The position numbers and the translations under genes are program-made. A DNA stretch of 48,869 nucleotides. It comes from Aggregatibacter kilianii. Lineage in GTDB: Bacteria > Pseudomonadota > Gammaproteobacteria > Enterobacterales > Pasteurellaceae. Location: positions 1 through 48,869 of the forward strand of contig NZ_NRCJ01000018.1 of NCBI RefSeq assembly GCF_003129965.1, read 5' to 3'. The notes beneath the pieces are model-generated. The model worked only from the letters and a program-made list of their open reading frames with translations. It was not told the origin of the DNA and did not search any database. Shown piece after piece: positions 7,232 through 15,401 of this stretch (the first letter of the stretch is position 1; each line of letters opens with the position of its first letter).

Positions 7232-9367
7232 TCACCCCGCCGCCAGTTGTTGTTTATCGCGCAAATACTGTTCGAACTGTTGCGGATCGTTAGCGTTAAT
7301 CGTGATTCCACCGTAAATCTTCAGAGATTTATCGGTGGTTTGATTTTGCGAAACGGTTTTGCTTATTGTGCCGGGTTGCATTTGCGTTAGTTTTGGTTGT
7401 GCCGATTGCGGCAATTGTAAAATTTGCCCGCTTTGCGGTTGGGCGGTCGCGCCATTCGCCAGATTCGGCAATGACATCGCCGCGCCTGCAATGCCCGCGA
7501 CACCCTGCATTCCGCCTAGGCTTCCGCCTTGCGGTGTTTGCATGGTCGCGATAAGCGGGATCTCAATGCCGATTAAGCCGCTGATTTTGTTCGCTTGGGT
7601 AATTAACCAGTTGAGCATATCAATAAACATTTTTTTGATTCCGCCCGTCACAGTGTTAAAAATATCCAGTAAACCGCCGAACAGGGCGCCGAAAATCTGC
7701 ACGGGGTCGCCGTTTTGCCACCCTTGAACCACGCCTTGCCATGTGCTAATCAGAATATCCGCGACGCTAACAAAAATATCTGCCACATTGGCGATCTGTG
7801 TCGCGATTAACTCAATGACGCCGATAATTAAATTCATCGCCGTGGACACCGCCACGCCAAGATCAACGCCGAATTGTTGGAAACTATATGCGGAAGTTGA
7901 TGCGCCCGTGAATAACGCGATAATGCGCCCGATTGCCTCGCCCACTTTTTTGATCGCACCCCAAACAAGGTTAAATGCGTTAAATAGCGGATCGAACGAC
8001 ACGCCCACGGCTTTAAATCCCGCGATAAAGCCGCCGACGAAATCGGCAACCTGCGCGCGGAATTTGTAAATCAACACGCCAAGCCCCACAATTAACGCCA
8101 CCACGGCGCCGATAGGACCCAAGATCGCACTAAAGGCGATACCGATTGCGGCAATAACGCCGCTCATTAATGTGATCGCGGCAGTCAGCCCCGTAAAGCC
8201 AAGCAATGCGCCCACCACATAGCCGATCCATCTTGCAATGTTTTTATAAGTGCGAAGCCATTTCACGAACTCTTGCCCCATATCGGCGATCCGGTTCGTA
8301 ATCGGTTCAAGTTTTGCAAGAATCTGTGTGCCGATGGCGATTTTGATATTTTGGAAAATCGACTGGAAGCGCATCCAAGAATCCGTCACGGTTTTTGAAA
8401 TTGCCATGGCTTCATCAAGGGATTTCATTCCGTCTATTTCATCAATATCGGTTTTTAACGTATCTAGTTTAGGTAAAAGTGTAGAAATCATTTCTACCGC
8501 GTCTTTTGTACCGAAGGCATCTTGTAATTCTTTCAATGCTTTCGACTTGCCTTTTAAGTCGCCGTACTTGCCTTTTATTTTTTCCAGAATATTCACAACC
8601 GGAAGCATTTTCCCTTGTGAATCCAGGAATGAAAGCCCTAATTTATCTTGCGCTTTGACGGCTGTTTTTAGGAATGCGGCGTATTTTGTCCCCGCAAGTC
8701 CGCCCTCGAACACATTTTGCAAGTTGCCGATTACGGCTAATTGCTCGGCGGATTTAATCCCGTGTGCTGTTGCTGACGATCCCAAATTAGTGTAAGCCTG
8801 CATCAGGGATTCGCCCGATGATTTGAATTTATTCGCGGTGACGGTGGCTTGTGCGGCGATTTGTTCGACCCACTTTTCTTTCCCGATTTTCGCGGCTTCA
8901 TCGCCAAAAATGCCGTATAACTGGGAAATATACGAACCCATGGCTTTGACGTCGGAACCGGTGGCTTTGGCAAGAATATTCGAACTCTTAGAAAATGCGA
9001 TTAGCTCGCTGTCGGTCAGCCCGTCGATTGCGCGGGCGATCTCGTTTGTGGAATTGACGACATCTGTCGCGGCGCCGCCGTAAGTTGCGCTAAAATCTAG
9101 GGCGAAATCGGTGATTTTGTTTAGCCCCGCTTCTTCTCTGCCCGTGGCTTTGATTTCGTTTAAAGCGCGGTTAAAGTCAATGGCGGGATCTAATGCGGCT
9201 TTGAGTGACGCGCCGGCGGCAACGACACCCGCCGCGCCGAAAGTAATTTTGCGCATGGCTTTTTCGCCACGGTTGCCCAAGTCATCAATAGACTTCATGA
9301 CGCCCTTAAGGGGCGCGGAAATTTGATCCGTAAGGCTGATGATATACTCAAGTCCCTGAACTGCCAT
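7232..9367 (-). CDS. Tail tape-measure protein
   Basis: A 711-aa protein of the TP901/P2 gpT type. An N-terminal helical region (residues 1-340) contains the typical Thr-Gly-Arg-Glu-Glu-Ala-Gly and Gly-Gly-Ala-Ala-Thr-Asp-Val-Val-Asn segments. Hydrophobic membrane-like helices (about 385-440 and later) and a Gln/Pro-rich C-terminus follow. This protein sets tail length and probably contributes to DNA passage. No strong Shine-Dalgarno precedes the start; the frameshifted chaperone gene ends only about 24 bases upstream, so translational coupling to that product is plausible. Confidence 0.92.
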   Translation of the reverse strand: MAVQGLEYIISLTDQISAPLKGVMKSIDDLGNRGEKAMRKITFGAAGVVAAGASLKAALDPAIDFNRALNEIKATGREEAGLNKITDFALDFSATYGGAATDVVNSTNEIARAIDGLTDSELIAFSKSSNILAKATGSDVKAMGSYISQLYGIFGDEAAKIGKEKWVEQIAAQATVTANKFKSSGESLMQAYTNLGSSATAHGIKSAEQLAVIGNLQNVFEGGLAGTKYAAFLKTAVKAQDKLGLSFLDSQGKMLPVVNILEKIKGKYGDLKGKSKALKELQDAFGTKDAVEMISTLLPKLDTLKTDIDEIDGMKSLDEAMAISKTVTDSWMRFQSIFQNIKIAIGTQILAKLEPITNRIADMGQEFVKWLRTYKNIARWIGYVVGALLGFTGLTAAITLMSGVIAAIGIAFSAILGPIGAVVALIVGLGVLIYKFRAQVADFVGGFIAGFKAVGVSFDPLFNAFNLVWGAIKKVGEAIGRIIALFTGASTSAYSFQQFGVDLGVAVSTAMNLIIGVIELIATQIANVADIFVSVADILISTWQGVVQGWQNGDPVQIFGALFGGLLDIFNTVTGGIKKMFIDMLNWLITQANKISGLIGIEIPLIATMQTPQGGSLGGMQGVAGIAGAAMSLPNLANGATAQPQSGQILQLPQSAQPKLTQMQPGTISKTVSQNQTTDKSLKIYGGITINANDPQQFEQYLRDKQQLAAG

Positions 9368-9390
9368 GCGTAAAACTCAAAAAAGAAAGG

Positions 9391-9881
9391 TTAAAAACAT
9401 TTTGCGATGCCGCTTGCCACGGCGTCGGCTAAATTCTCAAAATACTGGTTATTTAACCAGATAGCGCGGGCAAGATTGATCTCGCTGTTGTCGTCGTGCG
9501 GTAAGTAGTGCATTCGAAGCGCAATAGCTTGTGATAAGCCGTTGCGCTTGATTGCTTCTACCCGCGACGTTAGTTTTTTACAGTGATTTCGATTTCCGGC
9601 ACCAACACTTTATTGACGGTTCCGGCAATTTTTAGCGCAAGCCCCGGAACGTTGATGATGCTTAATAATTCATCACGTTGGGCGCGCTCAACGATTGCCA
9701 ATAAATAATCTTTGATCGGCGTGATTTTGTTGCCTGATTCGATTTCGTTAATCATCGAATCGTATGCGGCGGCGTCTTTTGTGAATGTAAATTCAGCACC
9801 TTGAATTTCAATGGTGACGGTGCTTTTCGCGCCTGCGGTCAATTTTTCAAGTAATGATTGAGCGGTGTTTTTTTCGGTCAT
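9391..9881 (-). CDS. Tail assembly chaperone pair E and E+E' (programmed -1 frameshift)
   Basis: The zero-frame product (9570-9881) is a 103-aa soluble protein with a good AGGAAAC ribosome site. Its last codons contain the heptamer A-AAA-AAC (coding strand, 9573-9579), directly followed by the TAA stop. Slipping back one base there opens a frame that continues for 60 codons to a TAA at 9391-9393 (start LTSRVEAIK, end GIAKCF), giving a 163-aa fusion. Position just before the tape measure and the two-product layout match the P2 E/E+E' chaperones, which are made by a -1 frameshift. The slippery site is seen directly; the frameshift itself is inferred. Confidence 0.78.
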
Positions 9882-9902
9882 TTTGTAGTTTCCTTATTGT
9901 TT

Positions 9903-10157
9903 CTACTGGTTGTTAAAATCGGTAATGCATTTTTGCGTCGATTGCTGTGCGATTAAGCAAATATCAATCATATCCAACGCGTTATTTAAACTTTGTACTA
10001 ATTGCCCGTTAGTGCGTGTGCGGGTTTTGATTGCCTTGCATTCGGTTGTTTGCGGGCAAATTAACCGCACTTTTGCCGGGGGCGGCGTTGCGTTGTTCGA
10101 ACAGGCGATTAATGTCATCAGGCACGCGCTGACTAGTCCAAGTTTGATTTTGTTCAT
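9903..10157 (-). CDS. Rz1-like outer-membrane spanin lipoprotein
   Basis: An 84-aa lipoprotein with a signal peptide ending in a lipobox (Leu-Ile-Ala-Cys, Cys19) followed by a Pro-rich stretch, typical of o-spanins. It begins inside the i-spanin gene in a different frame and overlaps it by about 150 bases, the classic Rz/Rz1 nesting. It is longer than many Rz1 proteins and has several extra cysteines in the mature part. With the Rz-like protein it would fuse inner and outer membranes at the last step of lysis. Confidence 0.8.
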   Translation of the reverse strand: MNKIKLGLVSACLMTLIACSNNATPPPAKVRLICPQTTECKAIKTRTRTNGQLVQSLNNALDMIDICLIAQQSTQKCITDFNNQ

Positions 10158-10398
10158 GTGTTAAAACCTCGTCTAATTGTGCTTGACGACTTTGCGCCAA
10201 TTCGTTTAATTCGTTCAGTTGCGCCGATAATGCGGCGGCTTGTAACTGGTAATTCGCCAACATTGCCACATTTCGCGCGTTGGCTTGGCTGACACTGACT
10301 AACTCGGCGGATTTGGCTTGCAACTCGTTTTTGTAATGTTGCGAAAAGCCCATTACGACCCACAACAAGCCCAATAAAACGGCGATGATATAAGGCAT
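10009..10398 (-). CDS. Rz-like inner-membrane spanin
   Basis: A 129-aa protein with one N-terminal membrane anchor (about residues 3-19), then a long coiled coil rich in Ala, Gln, Glu and Leu (about 25-90) and a polar tail. This topology is the i-spanin pattern. It starts as the endolysin gene stops, and the Rz1-like gene lies inside its 3' third in another frame. In the lysis order holin, endolysin, Rz, Rz1 it is the third gene. Confidence 0.8.
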   Translation of the reverse strand: MPYIIAVLLGLLWVVMGFSQHYKNELQAKSAELVSVSQANARNVAMLANYQLQAAALSAQLNELNELAQSRQAQLDEVLTHEQNQTWTSQRVPDDINRLFEQRNAAPGKSAVNLPANNRMQGNQNPHTH

Positions 10399-10958
10399 TA
10401 TTTATCCTCCAAACCAAGGCATAAGCGGCGTTCTTGTTCGCGACGGACGACCAAGCCTTTTAATACCCTGCCGCCTGCGCGGTTAAAATCCCCGATGCGT
10501 AAACACATCAAGTTAAACTGTTCCGCTTGCGCTAACTTATAAAGCGTGGTCGGCACGCGTTTTCCTTTCGCTTGGCTGTAAAACGTGCGGGCGTTTTCGC
10601 ACCCGATGTTAAACACTAACGACGTCATTGCGTCGAACTGGTTTTGATTCAGCTTCGCGCCTTTAAAATACCTATTTACACAGGTTTCGGCGGTTTTCAG
10701 GTTACGCCGTAAATCAAGCACCACTTGTTCCATGGTGATTTTTTTATTTGGATCTACGCCGTGCGTATTGCCGACGCCGTTCGTCCATTTGTCCGCCGCG
10801 CATTTGTACGGGGTCAATGCACAATTTTCGGCGTTTGTGACCAATGCCACGCCCTTTTCACTGGTGCGGGTTTCTAAGCCCTCTGGGGCTTGCTGTGACA
10901 CATACAACGCAATCACCGCGCCCACGGCACAATAAATCATCTTTTTACGCAAGCTCAT
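10398..10958 (-). CDS. SAR endolysin (lysozyme, GH24) of HP1/P1 type
   Basis: A 186-aa muramidase. The N-terminal weakly hydrophobic segment (about residues 7-24, rich in Ala/Val/Gly) fits a signal-arrest-release anchor. The catalytic triad pattern Glu-x8-Cys-x5-Thr is present as Glu44, Cys53 and Thr59. A cysteine in the anchor (Cys10) and Cys46 two residues after the catalytic Glu reproduce the cysteine layout of phage P1 Lyz, in which disulfide exchange activates the enzyme after membrane release. It overlaps the holin gene by 14 bases. Confidence 0.9.
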   Translation of the reverse strand: MSLRKKMIYCAVGAVIALYVSQQAPEGLETRTSEKGVALVTNAENCALTPYKCAADKWTNGVGNTHGVDPNKKITMEQVVLDLRRNLKTAETCVNRYFKGAKLNQNQFDAMTSLVFNIGCENARTFYSQAKGKRVPTTLYKLAQAEQFNLMCLRIGDFNRAGGRVLKGLVVRREQERRLCLGLEDK

Positions 10959-11208
10959 TGACGGGCACTCCGTGTTTGACTGCGTCGATTTTTGCCATCA
11001 ACATTCGATAGCTTGCTTCGCGTTCTTTTGCGATAATTTCGCGCTCTTTCACTTCCATTTCTTTTTTATATTTTTTGTAGGTGATCACGACGGAGATCGC
11101 GCCGAATAAAATACCTGCAAGGCTTGCCCAATCGCTCAACGCCAACCCCGAAAAAAACGCGACCACAGAACCGATAAACGGCACGGATTCTTGCAATCTG
11201 TGAAACAT
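10945..11208 (-). CDS. Holin, HP1 type
   Basis: An 87-aa protein with two hydrophobic segments (about residues 8-22 and 25-43) and a highly charged, Lys/Glu-rich C-terminal half, the layout of class II holins. It starts the lysis cassette and overlaps the endolysin gene. HP1 carries a comparable holin at the same place between tail tube and endolysin. It would permit or trigger release of the SAR endolysin by depolarising the inner membrane. Confidence 0.85.
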   Translation of the reverse strand: MFHRLQESVPFIGSVVAFFSGLALSDWASLAGILFGAISVVITYKKYKKEMEVKEREIIAKEREASYRMLMAKIDAVKHGVPVNELA

Positions 11209-11286
11209 AATGATTCCTTGAAAAATAGTTAGAAAAACGACCGCACTTTATTATTATTGTTATCGGCGGTCGCTCCTCTAAAACCG

Positions 11287-11745
11287 CTAACCGATAAGAT
11301 CGCGGGTGTCGCTTGCGGACAAGTACGGCACGCCGTTAATCTTGACGAAATCCGGGGACGTTACGAAATATTTGATTTTTTTCGTGGCTTTCGCACCGCC
11401 TTTCGGATCGATGTTGATAATATCGGTCAAAATCAGTTTATTGCCGAAAGATTCCACTTTGTCGCGCACGCCGCCGCGTTGGGCAAAGTACACGAAATCC
11501 GTTTCCGGGATGTCGCGGTAACTGCCCGCCGATGCGGCGACTTCGGATAATTTCGCGAAGTTTTTGGAATCCAGTTCGATTTCACCTTCTGCCATCACGT
11601 CGCCAGATACCCAACCGTCAGGGATTCCGCGTGTTTGTGCCACGGCGGAATTGTCGGTAATGCTTAAACTGACGCTTTCCGCGTGGATCGGCTCGCCCAA
11701 CATATAAAAGTCGAACGACATTCCGCTGATTCTTTCTGTGCTCAT
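11287..11745 (-). CDS. Tail tube protein (HP1-type, DUF2597-like)
   Basis: A 152-aa beta-rich protein directly downstream of the tail sheath, the invariant position of the tube subunit. It has the segment Asp-Gly-Trp-Val-x-Gly-Asp-Val-Met-Ala-Glu-Gly-Glu-Ile-Glu-Leu-Asp, typical of tube proteins of HP1-like phages. The ribosome site is TTGGGAG. The DUF number is from memory; the tube assignment rests on gene order and composition. The 78-base gap to the holin carries an uptake signal at 11240-11248. Confidence 0.82.
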   Translation of the reverse strand: MSTERISGMSFDFYMLGEPIHAESVSLSITDNSAVAQTRGIPDGWVSGDVMAEGEIELDSKNFAKLSEVAASAGSYRDIPETDFVYFAQRGGVRDKVESFGNKLILTDIINIDPKGGAKATKKIKYFVTSPDFVKINGVPYLSASDTRDLIG

Positions 11746-11748
11746 TGA

Positions 11749-12882
11749 TTAATCTCCCAAGGTTTCCAAATCTAAGAAAATGTTCACGGTGATTTCTTTC
11801 GGGCAATCGTACGGGCGAACTTTGATGTAAATCGCCACTTTGGTTTTTGATTTCCAAACGATTTCAATATCGCCCTCTTTCGGCGGCATACATTCGCCCG
11901 GGAAAGTTTTGCCCGCGATGGTCGCCGATTTGCTCATTTCGCGTAAAACCGCCGTGAAATAAGTCTTGTGATATTCTGTGCTTGCGCTTGTTGAGTTAAA
12001 CGACCGATCGCCGATTTTTGCGATGGCTTGCAAGCGGATTCGGCGCGCGGCTTTGTCAACGATTCGCACATATTCGATCACTTGGTAATCACCGCCTTCG
12101 GCGTCTAATGTGCGACCGTCCGCCCAATAATAGCCGTCATAATCGGGATACCACATCGGAACGGAGTAACGCGCCATTTCTAACGCTTTCAAGTGCGCCA
12201 GTGTGATTTCCGCGCCGTCTTTGTCTTTCGGTTTTTCCGCACTGCCTAAATCCAACAATGCACCGGTTTGTACGCGGCACGGGGAATCCGCGATGGTGAC
12301 CGCACGATTCGCCAAGCGCCCCGCAATAACGCCCGCTTCGTTGCCGAACAATGACGGCACTAACATGACGTGTTCGGCGACTAGGGTTTGTTGTAACGTG
12401 GTTAATTTCGCCACGTACTGATCCCATGTTTCGCCGTCCGATTGGTCGGTGTTAATCGGTTCAATGGCTTGGATAAAAAATGTTCTGCGTCCCAACTTCG
12501 CCAAAAGTTCGGCGTAAGTTTGCTGTAATTTATTGATTTTTTCTTTGTCGATGCCTGTCGTATAGGTATTGACACAATATTCAAAAGACGCGGTGCGATT
12601 GGCTTCCAGAACGACTTTTGGAAAATCATAATCATCCTGGCTTGCGATGTACGCATAAGCGAACCAGTTTTGTCCGGCGTTTAACATTGCCGCTTTGACG
12701 TGTTTTTTTAGTGAGCTGTCGGCAGTGCCGAAAACTTTATCTAAATCGCTGTCCGGTGTAAGTGCGGTTAGTTTTCCGACGTTTTCCGTGCCTACGCCGA
12801 CGAATAACGCCAAGCGCTCGATTTCTTTCGTTTCGCCGCTCAAAAGATTGAGGGCGTTAATTTGGACTGATGGAAATGCCAT
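11749..12882 (-). CDS. Tail sheath protein (HP1-type)
   Basis: A 377-aa contractile sheath subunit of the HP1 group (DUF2586-like), shorter than the P2 gpFI type. Landmarks are the N-terminal Phe-Val-Gly-Val-Gly-Thr segment, an Asn-Arg-Ala-Val-Thr-Ile-Ala-Asp-Ser-Pro-Cys-Arg-Val-Gln-Thr-Gly block (about 192-208) and a Pro-Asp-Tyr-Asp-Gly-Tyr-Tyr-Trp-Ala-Asp-Gly-Arg motif (about 248-259). It is followed by the tube gene after three bases, as in all contractile phages. The ribosome site is GAGGATTT. Confidence 0.9.
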   Translation of the reverse strand: MAFPSVQINALNLLSGETKEIERLALFVGVGTENVGKLTALTPDSDLDKVFGTADSSLKKHVKAAMLNAGQNWFAYAYIASQDDYDFPKVVLEANRTASFEYCVNTYTTGIDKEKINKLQQTYAELLAKLGRRTFFIQAIEPINTDQSDGETWDQYVAKLTTLQQTLVAEHVMLVPSLFGNEAGVIAGRLANRAVTIADSPCRVQTGALLDLGSAEKPKDKDGAEITLAHLKALEMARYSVPMWYPDYDGYYWADGRTLDAEGGDYQVIEYVRIVDKAARRIRLQAIAKIGDRSFNSTSASTEYHKTYFTAVLREMSKSATIAGKTFPGECMPPKEGDIEIVWKSKTKVAIYIKVRPYDCPKEITVNIFLDLETLGD

Positions 12883-12905
12883 TGATAAATCCTCGTTTAT
12901 TTTTG

Positions 12906-13628
12906 TTATTGTTGACGGATTCCGTTTTCAAAGACTTTTAATAGTTCTTTGGTGACGATCTCGGCGTTGCGTTGTTCGCTTTCGTCCAAGAACGGACGCG
13001 CCGCCATTTTGTACGACTTCAACCCTCGGCGCGTGTTAATGCCTTGCTTTTTCTCAAGCATTCTGATGATTAATCCCGCTTGCCCCTGTGACATCGTGGA
13101 TCGAATGCTTTTGCTTGTGGCTCTTTTGCGCTTCAACCTGCCATTTTTACCGCGCTTTGCGGTGGCTTCGGTGTAGCCCAATTCTTTCAACCGCTTCGCC
13201 TGTTTGGCTGTTGCGGGCTGTTTGTTTTGTTCAAGTAGTTTTTTTAATGCGGCTTTTTCTTTTGCCGTTTGCCCGGTGGGCACGGTTAAGCCTTTTTGAT
13301 GCACTGCCCCGATTTCGCCGCCTGCGCGGTCGGCGTAGTGTAATCGCCCCGAATTGCCTTGATTCTCAACTTTTGAATTCAGGTATTTCGCGCGATATTT
13401 CAGCATTTTATTTTTTCGCGCGGATTTTTCTTGCCGCTTGCGTGGTTGCCACGCTTTGCCGTCCGGTGTGCGTTGGGCACTGACGTTCTTTTTCGCGCCG
13501 TCTTTCAGCCGCCATAAAACCTTTTGCATGACTTTTTGACGCTGTTGCGGACTTAACCGCAAATACATCAACGTGCGCTTAACGCGCGCCACGCTGTCAG
13601 ATTTGGGCTGAAATGCTATTTGGGTCAT
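12906..13628 (-). CDS. Tail completion protein, gpS/virion-morphogenesis-like
   Basis: A 240-aa basic protein rich in Lys/Arg. Its segment Gln-Arg-Thr-Pro-Asp-Gly-Lys-Ala-Trp-x-Pro-Arg-Lys (about residues 54-66) is a hallmark of phage virion morphogenesis (P2 gpS-like) proteins. Very basic linkers with Arg-Lys-Arg-Ala-Thr-Ser lie in the middle. It overlaps the gpR-like gene by about 30 bases. Together R and S complete the head-proximal end of the tail before head joining. Confidence 0.78.
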   Translation of the reverse strand: MTQIAFQPKSDSVARVKRTLMYLRLSPQQRQKVMQKVLWRLKDGAKKNVSAQRTPDGKAWQPRKRQEKSARKNKMLKYRAKYLNSKVENQGNSGRLHYADRAGGEIGAVHQKGLTVPTGQTAKEKAALKKLLEQNKQPATAKQAKRLKELGYTEATAKRGKNGRLKRKRATSKSIRSTMSQGQAGLIIRMLEKKQGINTRRGLKSYKMAARPFLDESEQRNAEIVTKELLKVFENGIRQQ

Positions 13629-14109
13629 TGATTACGTCCGTTTCGATCTCAATTTCCTGTGCGGTCAGAATTTCGATTTCGTCCAAGCGGTAGCTTGCGC
13701 CGTCGATTTCCAACCGTCCCGCCGAATCTTTGACGGCGGTGAGCGGCTCTTGAAACGCGATGGTAAACGTGAGATCCGCCAGTTCGTCGCTGATCATTTC
13801 AATGTCAAAATCTGTTTCATACTGATCCAATACGTCGCGCATTAGGTCGTTATCGTTAAGCCAGATTTGCACCCATGCCATTAAATAATCAGGGCGGATT
13901 TCCACAAACGGGAATTCGTTAAAAAACAGCACGGCGTCGTAACTGATATGCGCAATTTCTACGCCTTCGTCCGTGACCTGTTTTCCTTGATTAATCAATT
14001 TCCCGTTTTCAATCCAAGATTCGAAATTAGCTTGGTAGCGTTTCGGCAGTTTACCCAAGAGAAAATCAGTCAACTGTTGATAAAGCATTTTTCGCTTTAG
14101 ATTAGCCAT
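13597..14109 (-). CDS. Tail completion protein, P2 gpR-like
   Basis: A 170-aa acidic protein. The segment Val-Glu-Ile-Ala-His-Ile-Ser-Tyr-Asp-Ala, then Ile-Arg-Pro-Asp-Tyr-Leu-Met-Ala-Trp-Val-Gln-Ile-Trp-Leu, follows the pattern of P2 tail completion protein R. It sits between the gpL-like head completion gene and the gpS-like gene, matching the expected order. The start shown overlaps the upstream gene by 13 bases; an internal Met at codon 8 is an alternative start. Confidence 0.78.
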   Translation of the reverse strand: MANLKRKMLYQQLTDFLLGKLPKRYQANFESWIENGKLINQGKQVTDEGVEIAHISYDAVLFFNEFPFVEIRPDYLMAWVQIWLNDNDLMRDVLDQYETDFDIEMISDELADLTFTIAFQEPLTAVKDSAGRLEIDGASYRLDEIEILTAQEIEIETDVINDPNSISAQI

Positions 14110-14549
14110 ACCGATCCCCGTCGCTTGCCTTTTAGCGTGCGAATCGCGTGGGTTGCTTCCGCTAACAGGCTCTTTTGTTCGTCCGCATATTCGCGGTTAG
14201 TGTGAATTTCACGGCTCGAAAGCACGTTGAATTCCGGCAATAACTCGGCTTTGGCGCGCGCAAATACTGCTTTTTTATACAGTGTTTCCGCGTAATTTTC
14301 GCCGTTTATGCGGTCGGTGCTGATGTCCGCCGCGCGGTTAATGCCTTGTCCTTTGTAGTCTTGTTCTACGCCTTGCAAGTCGATATTCACGCCCTGCATG
14401 GCGGCGATTAATACCGATTTCAGCATTTCGTTCGGTATCTGCAACGGGATCGCCCGTTGCTTTTGAAACTCGGCGATCTCAATATCAGACCAAAAGCCGC
14501 TATTGCTGATCGTCGTGTCGTCATATTCTTGCGTTCTGCCGTTAAACAT
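14097..14549 (-). CDS. Head completion protein, P2 gpL-like
   Basis: A 150-aa protein that plugs the filled head at the portal before tail joining. The motif Ser-Gly-Phe-Trp-Ser-Asp-Ile-Glu-Ile-Ala-Glu-Phe-Gln corresponds to the conserved Trp-Pro-Asp-Ile-x-x-x-x-Phe region of GpL proteins. I chose the start at 14549 instead of 14609: it gives an eight-base ATG...TAA overlap with the terminase gene, follows a G-rich ribosome site and begins directly at the conserved part. The longer frame would overlap terminase by 68 bases. Confidence 0.8.
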   Translation of the reverse strand: MFNGRTQEYDDTTISNSGFWSDIEIAEFQKQRAIPLQIPNEMLKSVLIAAMQGVNIDLQGVEQDYKGQGINRAADISTDRINGENYAETLYKKAVFARAKAELLPEFNVLSSREIHTNREYADEQKSLLAEATHAIRTLKGKRRGSVWLI

Positions 14550-15396
14550 TCGCGCCCCCGTTCTTGCTTTCCGAATTTGCGGAAAGAGGGTCGGCACGAA
14601 GTTTTTCAACGACTAGCGAAAAATCAATTTCCTGCGTTTCCAAGCTAAGACCGACCTCTAGGGGGGAATCCGTTCCTGCGTCCTTGTATAATTTCGCAAG
14701 GCGCATTTGACACCGCTCAATGAGCGATTTAACACCCGCTTTCGGGTTAAGCTGGAATGCGCGGTTACACAATTTCACCGCTAATTCCAAGCGTTCGGGG
14801 TCGTCCATGCTCGCTGCATGGACTTTCCCTTGTTTGTTTCGTAACAGTAATGCGGCGGCTAATTTCAGCCATTTCGCCGTAACGGCTTCGTGAAGTTGCC
14901 ACTGGGTCGCCACGTTTTGCAAAGTTTGCGAAAAATAGGGTTCGACTGAATAGCCTGCACTTGCTGTTTTGTCCGTCCAATCATAAATTTGATTAGCGAC
15001 GAAAGTCGGTAACGTAGATTTAAAACGCTCCGGAAGCGATTGGTTCTGCTTGATAGCAAGATCAGCCAATCTAAGGGCAGTATCAAAATCACCGACATCG
15101 AAAGAATAAATAATGCAATAAGCCAAATAATCATTCTGATATACGATTCCTTTTGCCAGATAGTCATCAACAAACGGCAACCATTTCGGCAAAAATACGT
15201 TGCGTTTGTATTCCGCTTTTTGCTCAAAATTTGGGAACGCGCGCACTTTGTTGACGTCATTAGTCAATGCGATGCAAAGCACGTCGTAATCCGTGCCGTG
15301 CTGTTGCACGGTCGCGGATTGTGCCGCCGAATCGACCGCACTTTTTTCGATTTGCTGTAACGCCCGCATTTGCGCCTGAAATTCACGCATTCCCAT
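14542..15396 (-). CDS. Terminase small subunit (P2 gpM-like)
   Basis: A 284-aa protein of the P2 M family. The N-terminal helix has a Gln-Gln-Ile-Glu-Lys-Ser segment. The body contains the Leu-Pro-Phe-Val-Asp-Asp-Tyr-Leu-Ala-Lys-Gly motif (about residues 76-86), Phe-Asp-Val-Gly-Asp-Phe-Asp-Thr-Ala-Leu-x-Leu-Ala (about 110-122) and a C-terminal tetratricopeptide-like region on duplicated Leu-Cys-Asn-Arg-Ala repeats. In P2-type phages this subunit binds cos DNA and guides the large subunit. It follows the capsid gene after five bases. Confidence 0.88.
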   Translation of the reverse strand: MGMREFQAQMRALQQIEKSAVDSAAQSATVQQHGTDYDVLCIALTNDVNKVRAFPNFEQKAEYKRNVFLPKWLPFVDDYLAKGIVYQNDYLAYCIIYSFDVGDFDTALRLADLAIKQNQSLPERFKSTLPTFVANQIYDWTDKTASAGYSVEPYFSQTLQNVATQWQLHEAVTAKWLKLAAALLLRNKQGKVHAASMDDPERLELAVKLCNRAFQLNPKAGVKSLIERCQMRLAKLYKDAGTDSPLEVGLSLETQEIDFSLVVEKLRADPLSANSESKNGGANV

Positions 15397-15401
15397 TTTG
15401 A

